Shown here piece after piece: positions 8,797 through 18,073 of a stretch of 64,000 nucleotides of DNA. Within the stretch, counting starts at the first letter, position 1. Each line of letters starts with the position of its first letter. The notes under the pieces are model-generated. The model was not told where the DNA came from. It saw only the letters and a program-made list of their open reading frames with translations, and ran no database searches. Source of the DNA: Streptomyces spongiicola (lineage in GTDB: Bacteria; Actinomycetota; Actinomycetes; Streptomycetales; Streptomycetaceae); contig NZ_CP029254.1 in assembly GCF_003122365.1 (NCBI RefSeq), positions 6,450,001 through 6,514,000 on the forward strand, in the 5' to 3' direction. Made by a program: the position numbers and the translations under genes.

Positions 8797-8916
8797 TCAG
8801 TCCTCCTCGGAGTCCTCGGCGTTGCGGAACGGGATCGTGATGGTGATCCCGATGCCCGGCTTGCGGTTCTCCTCGTCACCCGCCAGCGGGTCGTTGTTGA
8901 CGACGTCCTTCTGCAC
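8797..8916 (-). CDS. Candidate RiPP precursor peptide, 39 residues
   Basis: A short reading frame starts GTG at 8916 with AGAGGAGG five bases upstream. The leader-like N-terminus is MQKDVVNNDPLAGDEENRKP, followed by an unusual block GIGITITIPF and an acidic tail RNAEDSEED. The alternating I/G/T block has no counterpart in ordinary proteins here and is the likely modified core. It contains no Cys, and only one Ser (in the tail) and two Thr, so lanthionine or thiazole chemistry on Cys is excluded. It overlaps the last 41 bases of the S9 peptidase gene, sits directly before the radical SAM gene and is followed by a 13-bp hairpin. I did not recognise its family, and the core boundaries are inferred. 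Confidence 0.75.
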   Translation of the reverse strand: MQKDVVNNDPLAGDEENRKPGIGITITIPFRNAEDSEED

Positions 8917-10960
8917 GATGTCCTCCTCTCCGGTGTGCTGGGGTGGTGCCCGTCCCGGTGGCCGCGTCCGGCGGCGGTCCGGGATCCCGCTCCGGCCGGA
9001 GCGGGACGTCTGGGGTCGGCCGGCGCGCCGCCCGGGAGTCCGGGCGGCCGGAGCCGCACAGCTCGCGGCCCAGGAAACCGATGGCGCGCCGCAGCACGGC
9101 GACGTGGTGGCGGCCGTCGTAGCCGTCGTGCCCCGTGTCGAGCCACATGGCCTCGTGCCGGACGCCTGCCAGTGCGAGCGCCCGGAGGTAGTCGCGCACC
9201 TGCTCCGGCGGGCACTTGTCGTCGCGTTCGGCCGCGACGACCAGCAGCGGGGCCCTCACCCGGGGCACGTAGCGGACCGGGGAGCTGCGGGCGTACGCCT
9301 CGGGCACCGTGTCGGGCGTGCCGCCGAACAGCCGTTCGTCGAGGGCGCGCAGCGCCGGGGTGGCGGTGCGGTGCGCGGCCGCGCAGTCGGCCACCGGTTT
9401 CACGGCGACGGCGGCGTGCCAGAGGGCGGGGTCGACACCCGCGGCGAGCAGCGCCAGATAGCCGCCCCACGAGGTGCCCCACAGCGCGGTGGCGTCGGCC
9501 CGCACCAGACCGCGGCGGACCAGGTCGGCCCGTACGGCGGCGAGATCCTGCACCTGGGTCAGGCCGACGCCCGCGGGGTAGGCGCGGCGCCAGCGCGGCC
9601 CGTAGCCGGTGGAGCCCCGGTAGTTGGCGCGCACGACCGCGAAACCGGAGGCCACCAGGGAGTGCACGACACCGTCGTAGGCGTCGCGGTCGTGATCCGC
9701 GGGTCCGCCGTGCACCAGGAACACCGCCGGAGCCGGCGCCGCCCCCTCCGGCAGGGCGAGCAGGCTGTGCACCGGACCGTCCGGGCCCGGGGTCCATGTC
9801 TCGCGGTGGTCGCCGGGTACGGAGCCGTCGACGGTGCCGAGCGGCGGCAGCGGGGTGCCCGCGGTCGACAGCATCCGCGGCGGTTGCGAGGCCGACGTCC
9901 ACAGGCAGTGCACGTCCCCGCCGGGGCGCGCGGCCGCGGCCAGCAGGGTGCCGGGCGGCGCCGGCACGGCGGAGACCGAGCGCGTGCGCGGGTCGGCGCG
10001 GTGGAGCAGGCTGCGGCCGTGGCGGTCCTGCCGGACCAGCACGGCGCCGCCGTCGGGGTACCAGGAGGCGGTGATCTCCGTGTCGAACGCGCACCACTCC
10101 CAGGTGACCGGTCCCGCTCCGGGGCGCCAGACGGCGAGGACATAGCGGTCCCGGTGCTGCCGGACGAGGAGCAGTTCGGTGCCGTCGCCGCCGTCCCCGG
10201 TGCCGTCGCCGGTCCGGGTGGCGTCGCCGTCCCCGGTGGCGTCGCCGGTCCGGGTGCCGTCGTCGCCGGTCGACGGCCGGAAGCCGAGAGCCCACAGTTC
10301 CCCGCCGTGCGGGCCGCCGCCCAGTACCGCGCGTACGGTGCCGTCGGGGGACAGCACGGTCACCGCGCGGTCGGAGCCCGCCGGTCCGCCGACGGCCAGA
10401 TGCCGCCCGTCGGGTGAGATCCCCGCGAGCACGGCGTGACCCTCGACGCGGGTCACGGTCCTGGCCCGGCCGCCGCGCGGGCCGATGTGGACGGTGGTGC
10501 CGCCGTCGGCGGCCGTGGCGACGGCGACCGTGCCGTCGGGGGTCAGACCGAGGCCCCGGGGGGAGCCGTCCGCGACCCCCTCCAGGCCGCGCCGGTCCCC
10601 GCCGCCGCCGAAGGACCGGAACCGCCAGTGGCCGCGGCCGTCGGCGTCCTCGGCGAACCACCACACCCGGGCGCCGTGGTCGATCGCGCAGCGCAGCGTG
10701 CCGCCCGGACGGTCCGTCACCTGCTCGGCCCGGCCGGTCGTCGCGTCCCAGGTGAACACCTGGCAGCGTCCGTCGGCGTCGGCGGTGAACACCATCCGCG
10801 CCGGGTCGGCGGCGCAGACGTCCGGCAGTTCGGCGCGGTAGGTCCGGAAGCGGGGACCGGGGGCCTCGCCGCCGCCGCCGTCGGCGGCGGCCCGGGGGGC
10901 CGCGGACGCCGGGGCGCGGACGGGGCGGTGCGGGCCGTTCCCGGTGGGCGGGCGGGTCAC
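8876..10960 (-). CDS. S9 prolyl-oligopeptidase-family serine peptidase
   Basis: A 694-residue protein with an N-terminal beta-propeller (WD40-like blades such as SPDGTVRAVLG and ISPDGRHLAVGG) and a C-terminal alpha/beta-hydrolase. The catalytic Ser is S497 in GTSWGG, the Asp is D580 or D581 (ERDDK), and the His is H611 (DTGHDGYDG). The oxyanion region is VHGGPADHD. The propeller carries a repeat-rich insertion (TGDATGDGDATRTGDG). The GTG start at 10960 overlaps the MFS stop as GTGA, with GGAGG six bases before it, so translation is coupled. Its likely job is to cut the leader from the modified peptide. The low-complexity C-terminal tail runs over the precursor start. Confidence 0.85.
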   Translation of the reverse strand: MTRPPTGNGPHRPVRAPASAAPRAAADGGGGEAPGPRFRTYRAELPDVCAADPARMVFTADADGRCQVFTWDATTGRAEQVTDRPGGTLRCAIDHGARVWWFAEDADGRGHWRFRSFGGGGDRRGLEGVADGSPRGLGLTPDGTVAVATAADGGTTVHIGPRGGRARTVTRVEGHAVLAGISPDGRHLAVGGPAGSDRAVTVLSPDGTVRAVLGGGPHGGELWALGFRPSTGDDGTRTGDATGDGDATRTGDGTGDGGDGTELLLVRQHRDRYVLAVWRPGAGPVTWEWCAFDTEITASWYPDGGAVLVRQDRHGRSLLHRADPRTRSVSAVPAPPGTLLAAAARPGGDVHCLWTSASQPPRMLSTAGTPLPPLGTVDGSVPGDHRETWTPGPDGPVHSLLALPEGAAPAPAVFLVHGGPADHDRDAYDGVVHSLVASGFAVVRANYRGSTGYGPRWRRAYPAGVGLTQVQDLAAVRADLVRRGLVRADATALWGTSWGGYLALLAAGVDPALWHAAVAVKPVADCAAAHRTATPALRALDERLFGGTPDTVPEAYARSSPVRYVPRVRAPLLVVAAERDDKCPPEQVRDYLRALALAGVRHEAMWLDTGHDGYDGRHHVAVLRRAIGFLGRELCGSGRPDSRAARRPTPDVPLRPERDPGPPPDAATGTGTTPAHRRGGHRAEGRRQQRPAGG

Positions 10961-12480
10961 GGCCGGCCTCCGGAGCGCAGACGGTCGGCCCGGAGGCCGG
11001 TGAACAGGGCGAGGACGGCGAGGGCCAGGGCGCAGACCGCCGGGGTCGCCGCGGGGCCGGCGTAGGTCGCGAGCATCCCGGCGACCACCGGCGAACCGGC
11101 CCCGGCCCCCACGACCGCCATGGCCATCAGCGCGCCGGTCCTCGCCTGGAGGTGGTGCGGGGTGTCGGCGACGACGGTGGACTGGACGACCACCGTGGCC
11201 GGTGCGAGCAGCAGGCAGAACGCCCCGAAGCAGGCCCCGAGGCCCCAGGGCGACCTTGCCACGGTGAGGCCGGCGGCGGGGAGCACCGTCAGCCAGGTCA
11301 CGGCCACCAGCGTCCGGGCGCCGCCCACCCGCCGTACGACGGCGGGCGCGGCGAGGGCGCCGGCCAGCCCGGCGCCGCCGGACGCCGCCAGCACCAGCCC
11401 CATCGCGACCGGGCCGCCGCGGTCCTGGAGCGCGAAGATCGCGGCGAAGTAGAGGGCGGCGAGTGCCGCGTTGACCGTGGTGGTCCAGACCAGGATGAGA
11501 CGCAGGCGGGGCGCGCAACGGAGCAGTACGAGGCCGGCGAGGGCATCGCGGGCGTGCGAGGCCGGCGCGCTCAGCGGAGTGGGCGTCCGCTCGGGGGGTC
11601 CGGCGTCCGGGACGTCCGCCGCACCGCCGGGCACGGGGGCGCCGGGCGTCGCGGGAGCGGGGGCCGGGGTGCCGGGCGGGTGCGGCGGTGCCGGCCGCCG
11701 CGGGGATTCGCCGGGCGGGCCCGCCGGATCCGGTGCGGGCAGGGGCGCGGCCCCCGGCGTGTCGTCCGGTGAGGGGGCGGCCGCGGCCGAGCCGGCCCGG
11801 AGGTCGGAGCGCATGGACCGGACGCACAGGGATGTCACCACGTACGACAGCGCGTCGGCCGCGAAGGGCAGGGGCCGGGCGAGCTGGTACAGCACCCCGC
11901 CGAGGAGCGGACCGGCCAGGAGCGCGGCGCGGTCGCCGGCCTCCAGCCCGGCCACGACGCGGGGCACCTCCCGGGGCGCGGCGACGAGCGCGACGGTGCC
12001 GCGGGCGGCGGCCTCGAAGCACGCGGTGGCCGTGCGTTCGACGAGCAGCGCACCGAGGAGCAGCGCGAGCGGGGGACGGCCGCCCGCCACCGACAGGGCC
12101 ACCGCGCCCATGGCCGCCGCGGCCACGACGGCGGAGCCGGCCATCACGGGTTTGCGTAGTCCCCGGTCCGCCGCCACCGCCGCGACCGGCCCGCACACCA
12201 GGGTGACGAGCACGCCCGCGCCGGCGAGGAGCCCGACGGTCGCCGGCGGGTGGCCGAGTCCGAGGAGGAGCAGCGGGAAGGCGACGCCGGACATCTGGGT
12301 GCCGAGGGCGTCGGCGGTGTTGGCGCCCCACAGCAGTCCGATGTCACGCGGGGTCCCGCGGCGGCGGGCACCGCGGTCGGGGCCGTCGGGTGTGCCGTCC
12401 GGGGCCGGGCGGGGGTGTCCGCCCGGCGCGCCCCGTAAGCCGAGGCCGTCGGCGCCGCCGGAAGACGAAGCACGTGCCAT
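10957..12480 (-). CDS. MFS transporter, candidate RiPP exporter
   Basis: A roughly 507-residue major facilitator transporter with about 12 hydrophobic segments (for example VAFPLLLLGLG, LLAGAGVLVTLVCGPVAAVAA, LALAVLALFTGL) and the usual loop pattern of the EntS/MFS_3-like group. A central Pro/Ala-rich loop of about 80 residues separates the two halves and looks like an expanded low-complexity insertion. The ATG at 12480 is preferred because GGGGGAGG stands six bases upstream; a GTG at 12522 with GGAGG is also possible and would add 14 residues. It is the first gene of the minus-strand operon and is translationally coupled to the peptidase. Export of the peptide is inferred from context. Confidence 0.82.
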   Translation of the reverse strand: MARASSSGGADGLGLRGAPGGHPRPAPDGTPDGPDRGARRRGTPRDIGLLWGANTADALGTQMSGVAFPLLLLGLGHPPATVGLLAGAGVLVTLVCGPVAAVAADRGLRKPVMAGSAVVAAAAMGAVALSVAGGRPPLALLLGALLVERTATACFEAAARGTVALVAAPREVPRVVAGLEAGDRAALLAGPLLGGVLYQLARPLPFAADALSYVVTSLCVRSMRSDLRAGSAAAAPSPDDTPGAAPLPAPDPAGPPGESPRRPAPPHPPGTPAPAPATPGAPVPGGAADVPDAGPPERTPTPLSAPASHARDALAGLVLLRCAPRLRLILVWTTTVNAALAALYFAAIFALQDRGGPVAMGLVLAASGGAGLAGALAAPAVVRRVGGARTLVAVTWLTVLPAAGLTVARSPWGLGACFGAFCLLLAPATVVVQSTVVADTPHHLQARTGALMAMAVVGAGAGSPVVAGMLATYAGPAATPAVCALALAVLALFTGLRADRLRSGGRP

Positions 12481-12594
12481 GCCCTGCCTCCCCCGGGCCG
12501 CGGTGGCACCTCCCGCCGTCACGTCACCGGTACCTCCGTTCTCGCGGAGAGCACGCAGATGTGCGGGAAATGTGCGGGAAGTGAAATCGAGCGG

Positions 12595-12624
12595 AGCCTA
12601 GCCACGGCGATTCGGGCACCGCAA
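12595..12624 (-). promoter_or_regulatory. Candidate promoter of the RiPP operon
   Basis: On the minus strand TTGCGG (12619-12624) is followed after 18 bases by TAGGCT (12595-12600). The resulting leader to the MFS start would be 70-110 bases. Two direct copies of ATGTGCGGGAA (about 12559-12580) lie in that leader. Confidence 0.4.
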
Positions 12625-13443
12625 GCAGTCGGACGTCGACCGAATCTGACGCAAATCGATCGTCGGCCATCGCTGTACGAGGGCGGGCGGCATCATCGCG
12701 CCTTACCTGTCCGGTTCTGGCCCGCGACCGGCCGCGGAACGCACCGCGCCCCCCGGAACCGCGGCTTCCGCGCCTCCGCTTCGCATCGGCGCACCTCTCT
12801 TCCCCTCCTGCCCCTGAACGGGTGGAACCTGCCGCCTCCGGTGCACCTGTGCGCGTTCCGCTCCGTGCGCGGTGGGCCGGGGCCCAGTCGTCACGCTGGG
12901 GGTGTTTGTCCGCGCAAAGCGCTCCGGGCGTGCGCTCCGAACGGTGCTCCGCGTGGCCGGTGTGACGGATGAGTCACATCGGTCTCGGCTCGCGCGCCGC
13001 CGGGCGGCGCACCGGCCGCGCTCTCCGAATGGCGCGAAAGCGCCCCTCCCGTCGGCGCCGGGAGCCCGGCGCGGAACGCGTTCACCCCGTCCGGCGGGAT
13101 ACCGGCGTGCGGGCCGCACCCAGGGGGAAGCCGCGCACGAAACCGGTCGCCCCGCGCCGGTCGCCCCACGCCGGTCCGCCGCCGGCGGCCGGGTCCGTCC
13201 ACGCCTCTGCGCCTCCCCGGTACCCTGCCGGCGTCTCCCCGGCATCTTGCCGGTGCCTTCGAAGTGCCCCGGTGCCTTCGCGGTGCCCCCGGTGCCTTGC
13301 CGGCGCTTTCCCGGTACCTCCCCGGTACCTCCCCGGTACCTTCGCGGACGAGCGGCGTCGGTCCGCCGGGAACTGCCCTCGGCCCGCTTCGGCCGCGCGC
13401 CGCTTCGGCCGCCGCCGCGCCGCCTCCGTGCCCGGCCGCGGCG
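12625..13443. other. Gene-free stretch with GGTACC-rich tandem repeats
   Basis: No coding region was supported here. From about 13215 to 13345 it holds many imperfect copies of a CCGGTGCCTTC / CCCGGTACCTC unit of 11-14 bases. The segment separates the RiPP promoter from the 3' end of the mannosidase-like gene. Confidence 0.6.
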
Positions 13444-16400
13444 TCAGCCGCCTCCCCGCCGCAGACGTACCGTCACGATCTGGAACGGCCGCAGGGCCAG
13501 CGGTACTCCGCCGTCCTCCATCACCGGAGGCGGACCCTTCAGGGGGCGTTCCAGCAGATCCGCCAGGACCGCGCCGGCCGCCGGGAAGCCGGGACGCAGC
13601 ACCGTCGCCGCGCGCCCGCCGAGCGACTCGTAGAGCCGGACGACGACGTCGCCCGAACCGTCGTCGGCGAGCTTCACGGCCTCCACCACGGCAGCGGAGC
13701 CGTCCGTGGCCACCACCGGCGGCACCCCCGCGCCGCCCGGGCCGATCCGCAGCGGCAGGTTCAGCGCGTATCCCTCCGCGACGGCGTCCTCCACCGTCGC
13801 GCCGGGCAGCAGCGCGTAGGTGAGGCGGTGCGGGCCCTGGTCCGCCCGGGGGCCGGGGGCGCGGGGGCCGCCGGGGGCGCCGGGGGCGCGGACCAGGCTC
13901 AGCCGGACGGTCGTCGTCGTGCCGCCGTCCTCGCGCGTCGTACGGGCCACGTCGTACCAGCACGTCGAGTCGCCGAGGACCGCGACGCCGTAGCCGTTCT
14001 CGCCGATGTGCACCCAGCGGTGGCCGTGGACCTCGAAGCGGGCGGCCTCCCAGCCGGTGCCGGTCCGGGTGGGCCGGTGGACGTGGCCGAACGGGACCTC
14101 GGCGGTGGAGCGCTCGGCACGCACGTCGACCGGGAACGCGGCCTCGAGGGTCTTCTCCGCCTCGTGCCAGTCGATCTCGGTGGCGAAGTCGACGCGGCGG
14201 CTGCCGGACCGCACGGCGACGGTCTGCACGATCCGCGACCCCCTGCCGAAGGTCCGCTCCACCCGCAGCGCGCCGAGCAGCGGGTTGTCGTCGGCGATCC
14301 GGATGGTCGCACCCTCCAGCAGGTCGGTGTACCGGTGCGGACGGGGCCCGTCGAGGTCGCGGGCGTCGCCGTGGCTCGGCAGGCCGCCGTGCAGCCGCAG
14401 CAGATCGCCCCTGCCGCCGGGGGCCAGCACCTCGCGGCCGGCGACCAGGTCCCGTACCGAGCCGAGGGTGCCGTCGTCGGCCATTTCGACCCGCACGAGC
14501 CCGTTGTCCAGCGCACGGTTGGTCACCCTGACCGGGGGCCGGCCCGTGGCGTGCGGGACGACCCGCGCCGATCCGCAGGCCGGGACCTCCACGGCGACGG
14601 GGGCCGAGCCGTCGGAGAGCCTCGGCAGCCCCGGGTCGAGGACGTCGGCCAGCAGCGGCGGCACCCGCACCACCTCGGCCCGGTCCCGGGGTCCCGCGTT
14701 GTAGGCCCACGGTTCGACCCGGCCCGCACCGCTGACCGCCTCCAGGGCCTGCGCCGTCAGCGCCTCCAGTTCCTTCGCGGCCCGGGCGTACTCCGCCCCG
14801 GCCTCCCCGTGGGCCCGGCCGATCGGCGAACCCGGCAAGGTGTCGTGGAACCGTTGCGGCAGCACCGTCTTCCACAGCCGGTCCAGCCCCGAGTGCGGGT
14901 AGGCGTACCCGGGCACGTGCAGCGCCGCCGCCGTCGCCCACAACTCGGCCTCCCGCAGGGCGTGTTCGCCCCGCCGGTTGTCCTGCCCGGCGCGGGCCCG
15001 CCTTTCGTGGGCACGCGAGGTGCGGGCCCGCCTTTCGTGGGCACGCGAGGTGCGGGCGGCGCGGTGCGGCTCCGGGTACGGCTCGCCCGACCACACCGGG
15101 GCGTCCGCGCGGCCCGCGTACTCCTCCCGCACCGCCTCGGAGCAGGCGTCCGGGTGCTGGACGGCCACCTTCGCCGAGCCCTCCGGATCGGCCGGCCGGC
15201 GGGCCCGCTCCGGCATCCCCCGGGCGGGCCCGCCGCCGCCCCCGAGCAGCGCAGGCGACCGGGTGCCGAGCCCCTCGTCCGGATGGCAGCCGCGCACCGC
15301 GCGGGCCACCTCGCGCCCGGACAGGACGGCGCCGCGGGTGTGGCCGGGAGGGAAGCGGGTGAGGATCCGCGAACCGTCGACGCCCTCCCACCAGAACGTG
15401 CGGTGGGGCGGACTGCTGGTCCGGTTCCATGACGGCTTCCGGTTCCATGACGGCTTCCGGGCCAGGAGCCGGCTCGTCCCGGCGAGCCTGGCGATCTGCG
15501 GGTAGGCCGCCGTGCAACCGGAGGAGTCCGGAAGCCACACCCCGCGCGTCTCGACGCCGAACTCGTCGAGGAAGAAGCGCCTTCCGCGCACCGGTTGACG
15601 GGCCAGCGCCCCGCCGCCGGGGGGACCGCCGTCCACCTCCGCCCACACGGCCCCGACGGGAGCCCACTGCCCGCTCGCCACCGCCTCCGTGATCCCGGCC
15701 CACAGCCGCGGGCGGCTGTCCCGCACCCAGGCGTACGACCGGGCCGGCGAGCAGGCGAAGACGAACTCGGGGTACTCCCGGGCGAGCGAGAGCACACGGG
15801 CGAACGCCCGGGCCGCCTTGCGCTCGGCCTCCCGGATCGGCCACACCCGGACGGTGCCGAGACGGGCGTGCCCGACCGCGGACAGGGTGTGCGCCCCGGC
15901 GTGGGCCGGCCGGGCGAGGGCCTCGGCGAGGACACCCCGGGCACCGGCCGCCGTCCCGGCCACATCGCCGAGGTCGAGCATGTGCGGCGCCTGTTCCAGG
16001 GTGCGCGGGATCTCGTGCCGGCGCGGATCGTGCTCGCCGAGTTCCTCCGCCGGCTCGCGCAGCACCTCCAGGTCGAGCGACAGGTGCCAGACGTCCTCGT
16101 CGGGCACCGCGAGATCGGCCAACGCGAAGGTGCGGAGCGGTGCACCGCCCGCGGTTCGCCGGTCACCCGTCCGCGTCCGCGTCCGCGCCGGCGTCGGCGT
16201 CGGCGAGCGGAACCGGTCCGTGCGGACGTCGGGGGCGAAGGCGGCCTCGATCAGGAAGGCCATCCGCTCGCCGCCCGCCGCCCGCGAGGCGACCGGCACA
16301 TACCGGTTCCGCGGGTCGGCGGCCGTCACGGGGGTGCCGTCGGGCAGATGGACGAGCGCCTCGGCCCGGTTCCCCGGCCGGCCGCCGGTGAACCCCGGGT

Positions 16401-16734
16401 CGAACCACGCCTCCACCCGCCTGCCCGCCCAGGCCGGGGGCACCTCGCCGGCCGCCCGGAACCAGGTGGTCCCCCCTGGCGGACCCCACGCGGTGCCCAT
16501 GGCGAACGGCTCGTACACGGCCTCCCGCGCCTCCTCGAACGGAACCGGCTCGCCGGGCACCTGCCACGCCGCCACGGCCACCAGCGCCACGGCCACCAGC
16601 GGCACGGCCACCAGCGGCACGGCCACCAGCGGAATGGCCACCAGCGGCACGGACTCCGGGTGGATCGCGGGCCGCACGCGCTGCTCCAGCACCCGTGCGA
16701 CGCGCTGTTCGATTTTGTGCCGTTCGTCGCGCAT
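13444..16734 (-). CDS. GH38 alpha-mannosidase-like protein with a degraded active site
   Basis: A 1096-residue GH38-family protein. The N-terminal accessory domain, catalytic barrel (about 280-640) and C-terminal beta domains are all recognisable (VRVWPIREAERK, RRFFLDEFGVE, WLPDS, QRFHDTLPG). The zinc-binding HxHxD motif reads H289-A-R291-L-G293: the second His is Arg and the Asp is Gly. The nucleophile D403 and the late His ligand H630 remain. Other conserved stretches are eroded: the usual GWGDGGGG is GGGGG, and the TSxARTKRGNRR region is an in-frame duplication (TSRAHERRAR twice). RKPSWN and PLVAV are also duplicated. The ATG start lies 10 bases after the GH4 stop, so the two form an operon. 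Catalytic activity is doubtful; a binding role or early decay are both possible. Confidence 0.8.
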   Translation of the reverse strand: MRDERHKIEQRVARVLEQRVRPAIHPESVPLVAIPLVAVPLVAVPLVAVALVAVAAWQVPGEPVPFEEAREAVYEPFAMGTAWGPPGGTTWFRAAGEVPPAWAGRRVEAWFDPGFTGGRPGNRAEALVHLPDGTPVTAADPRNRYVPVASRAAGGERMAFLIEAAFAPDVRTDRFRSPTPTPARTRTRTGDRRTAGGAPLRTFALADLAVPDEDVWHLSLDLEVLREPAEELGEHDPRRHEIPRTLEQAPHMLDLGDVAGTAAGARGVLAEALARPAHAGAHTLSAVGHARLGTVRVWPIREAERKAARAFARVLSLAREYPEFVFACSPARSYAWVRDSRPRLWAGITEAVASGQWAPVGAVWAEVDGGPPGGGALARQPVRGRRFFLDEFGVETRGVWLPDSSGCTAAYPQIARLAGTSRLLARKPSWNRKPSWNRTSSPPHRTFWWEGVDGSRILTRFPPGHTRGAVLSGREVARAVRGCHPDEGLGTRSPALLGGGGGPARGMPERARRPADPEGSAKVAVQHPDACSEAVREEYAGRADAPVWSGEPYPEPHRAARTSRAHERRARTSRAHERRARAGQDNRRGEHALREAELWATAAALHVPGYAYPHSGLDRLWKTVLPQRFHDTLPGSPIGRAHGEAGAEYARAAKELEALTAQALEAVSGAGRVEPWAYNAGPRDRAEVVRVPPLLADVLDPGLPRLSDGSAPVAVEVPACGSARVVPHATGRPPVRVTNRALDNGLVRVEMADDGTLGSVRDLVAGREVLAPGGRGDLLRLHGGLPSHGDARDLDGPRPHRYTDLLEGATIRIADDNPLLGALRVERTFGRGSRIVQTVAVRSGSRRVDFATEIDWHEAEKTLEAAFPVDVRAERSTAEVPFGHVHRPTRTGTGWEAARFEVHGHRWVHIGENGYGVAVLGDSTCWYDVARTTREDGGTTTTVRLSLVRAPGAPGGPRAPGPRADQGPHRLTYALLPGATVEDAVAEGYALNLPLRIGPGGAGVPPVVATDGSAAVVEAVKLADDGSGDVVVRLYESLGGRAATVLRPGFPAAGAVLADLLERPLKGPPPVMEDGGVPLALRPFQIVTVRLRRGGG

Positions 16735-16744
16735 CCCACGGCAC

Positions 16745-18073
16745 CTACTTCCGGTTGAGGTGGGCGAGACCGGGGTGTACGGCGGTGTAGCCGTCCAGCA
16801 GGCGGCGGGCCACGGTGACGGAGTCGACCAGCGGGTGCAGGGCGAAGGCCCGCACCGCGGCGGCGCGCGAGCCGCTCTCCGCGGCCGCCATGACCTCCCG
16901 TTCGACGGCCTTCACCGCGGTGACCAGACCGGTGGCGTGGCCCGGCAGCGGATCGACCGCGCAGGGGTGGGCGCCGCCCGCGTCCACCAGGCACGGCACC
17001 TCGACCACGGCGTCGGCGTCGAGCGGGGGGAGCGCCGTGCCGTTGCGGACGTTGAGGATCAGCGTGGTGCGCTCGTCGCGGGCGACGGCGCGCATCAGGG
17101 CCAGCGCCACCTTCTCGTACCCGCCCGACTCCAGGTCCGCGCCGGACCGTTCGCCCGCGCCGGACGCCTCCCGGCTGCCTGCCATGTAGGTGGCCTCGCG
17201 CTCCGCGAGCGCGGACCGCCAGCGCCGCAGGGAGGGCTGCGCGTAGAAGCCGGCCTGCTGGTCGCGGAGGAACGACCCGCGGGTGCGCTCCGCCCGCCGG
17301 TACGCCCGCACCGTCTCCCGGTGGAAGTAGTAGTAGTGCAGGTACTCGTTGGGGATCGCGCCGAGCGAGCGAAGCCAGTCCGCGCCGAAGAGCCTGCCCT
17401 CCTCCAGGGAGCCGAGCGCTTCCGGGTCGGCGAGGAGACGGGGCAGCTCGTCCCGGCCGGCCACCCGCACGCCCCGGAGCCAGCCCAGGTGGTTGAGGCC
17501 GGCGTAGTCCATCCACACCCGCGCGGGATCGGCGCCGAGTGCCCGCGCCACCCGCCGCCCGAGCCCGACCGGTGAGTCGCAGATCCCGATGACCCGGTCG
17601 CCGAGCACCCGGGACATGGCCTCGGTGACGAGCCCCGCGGGGTTGGTGAAGTTGACGACCCACGCGTCGGGCGCGAGCGCGGCGACCCTCCGGGCGATGT
17701 CCGTCGCGACCGGCACGGTCCGCAGGCCGTACGCGATACCGCCGGCGCCCACCGTCTCCTGGCCCAGCACGCCCTCGGCGAGCGCGACCCGCTCGTCGGC
17801 GGCACGCCCCTCCAGCCCCCCGACCCGGATCGCGGAGAACACGAAGTCGGCCCCGCGCAGAGCCTCGTCGAGATCGGTCGTGGCCTCGACGACGGGCGCG
17901 TCCGGCACCCCGGCGGCCTGCTCGGCGAGGACGGTGGCGACGGCGCGGAGCCGGGAGCCGTCGATGTCGTGGAGGGTGACCCGGGTGACCCGGCCCTCCC
18001 CGCGGTCGCCGAGGAGCGCGCCGTACACCAGGGGTACGCGGAAGCCTCCGCCGCCCAGAATCGCCAGCCTCAT
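16745..18073 (-). CDS. GH4 family 6-phospho-beta-glucosidase-like enzyme
   Basis: A 442-residue NAD- and metal-dependent glycosidase. The dinucleotide-binding start is MRLAILGGGGFRVPLVYG. GH4 landmarks follow: VFSAIRVGG, WVVNFTNPAGLVTEAM, GICDSPVGL (metal-ligand Cys) and GLNHLGW (metal-ligand His), then PNEYLHYYYFHRE. The subgroup matches LicH/6-phospho-beta-glucosidase, but substrate choice is inferred. The ATG at 18073 is preferred because AGGAGG lies just upstream; the longer reading to 18298 is low-complexity. It precedes the GH38-like gene by 10 bases. No sugar transporter or regulator is adjacent. Confidence 0.85.
   Translation of the reverse strand: MRLAILGGGGFRVPLVYGALLGDRGEGRVTRVTLHDIDGSRLRAVATVLAEQAAGVPDAPVVEATTDLDEALRGADFVFSAIRVGGLEGRAADERVALAEGVLGQETVGAGGIAYGLRTVPVATDIARRVAALAPDAWVVNFTNPAGLVTEAMSRVLGDRVIGICDSPVGLGRRVARALGADPARVWMDYAGLNHLGWLRGVRVAGRDELPRLLADPEALGSLEEGRLFGADWLRSLGAIPNEYLHYYYFHRETVRAYRRAERTRGSFLRDQQAGFYAQPSLRRWRSALAEREATYMAGSREASGAGERSGADLESGGYEKVALALMRAVARDERTTLILNVRNGTALPPLDADAVVEVPCLVDAGGAHPCAVDPLPGHATGLVTAVKAVEREVMAAAESGSRAAAVRAFALHPLVDSVTVARRLLDGYTAVHPGLAHLNRK

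Noticed and set aside
12559..12972. 137-residue plus-strand frame upstream of the RiPP operon
   Set aside because: No ribosome site, no family pattern, and it runs through the candidate promoter.
13264..15432. 722-residue plus-strand frame opposite the GH38 gene
   Set aside because: It mirrors the mannosidase-like coding frame and shows no domain pattern.
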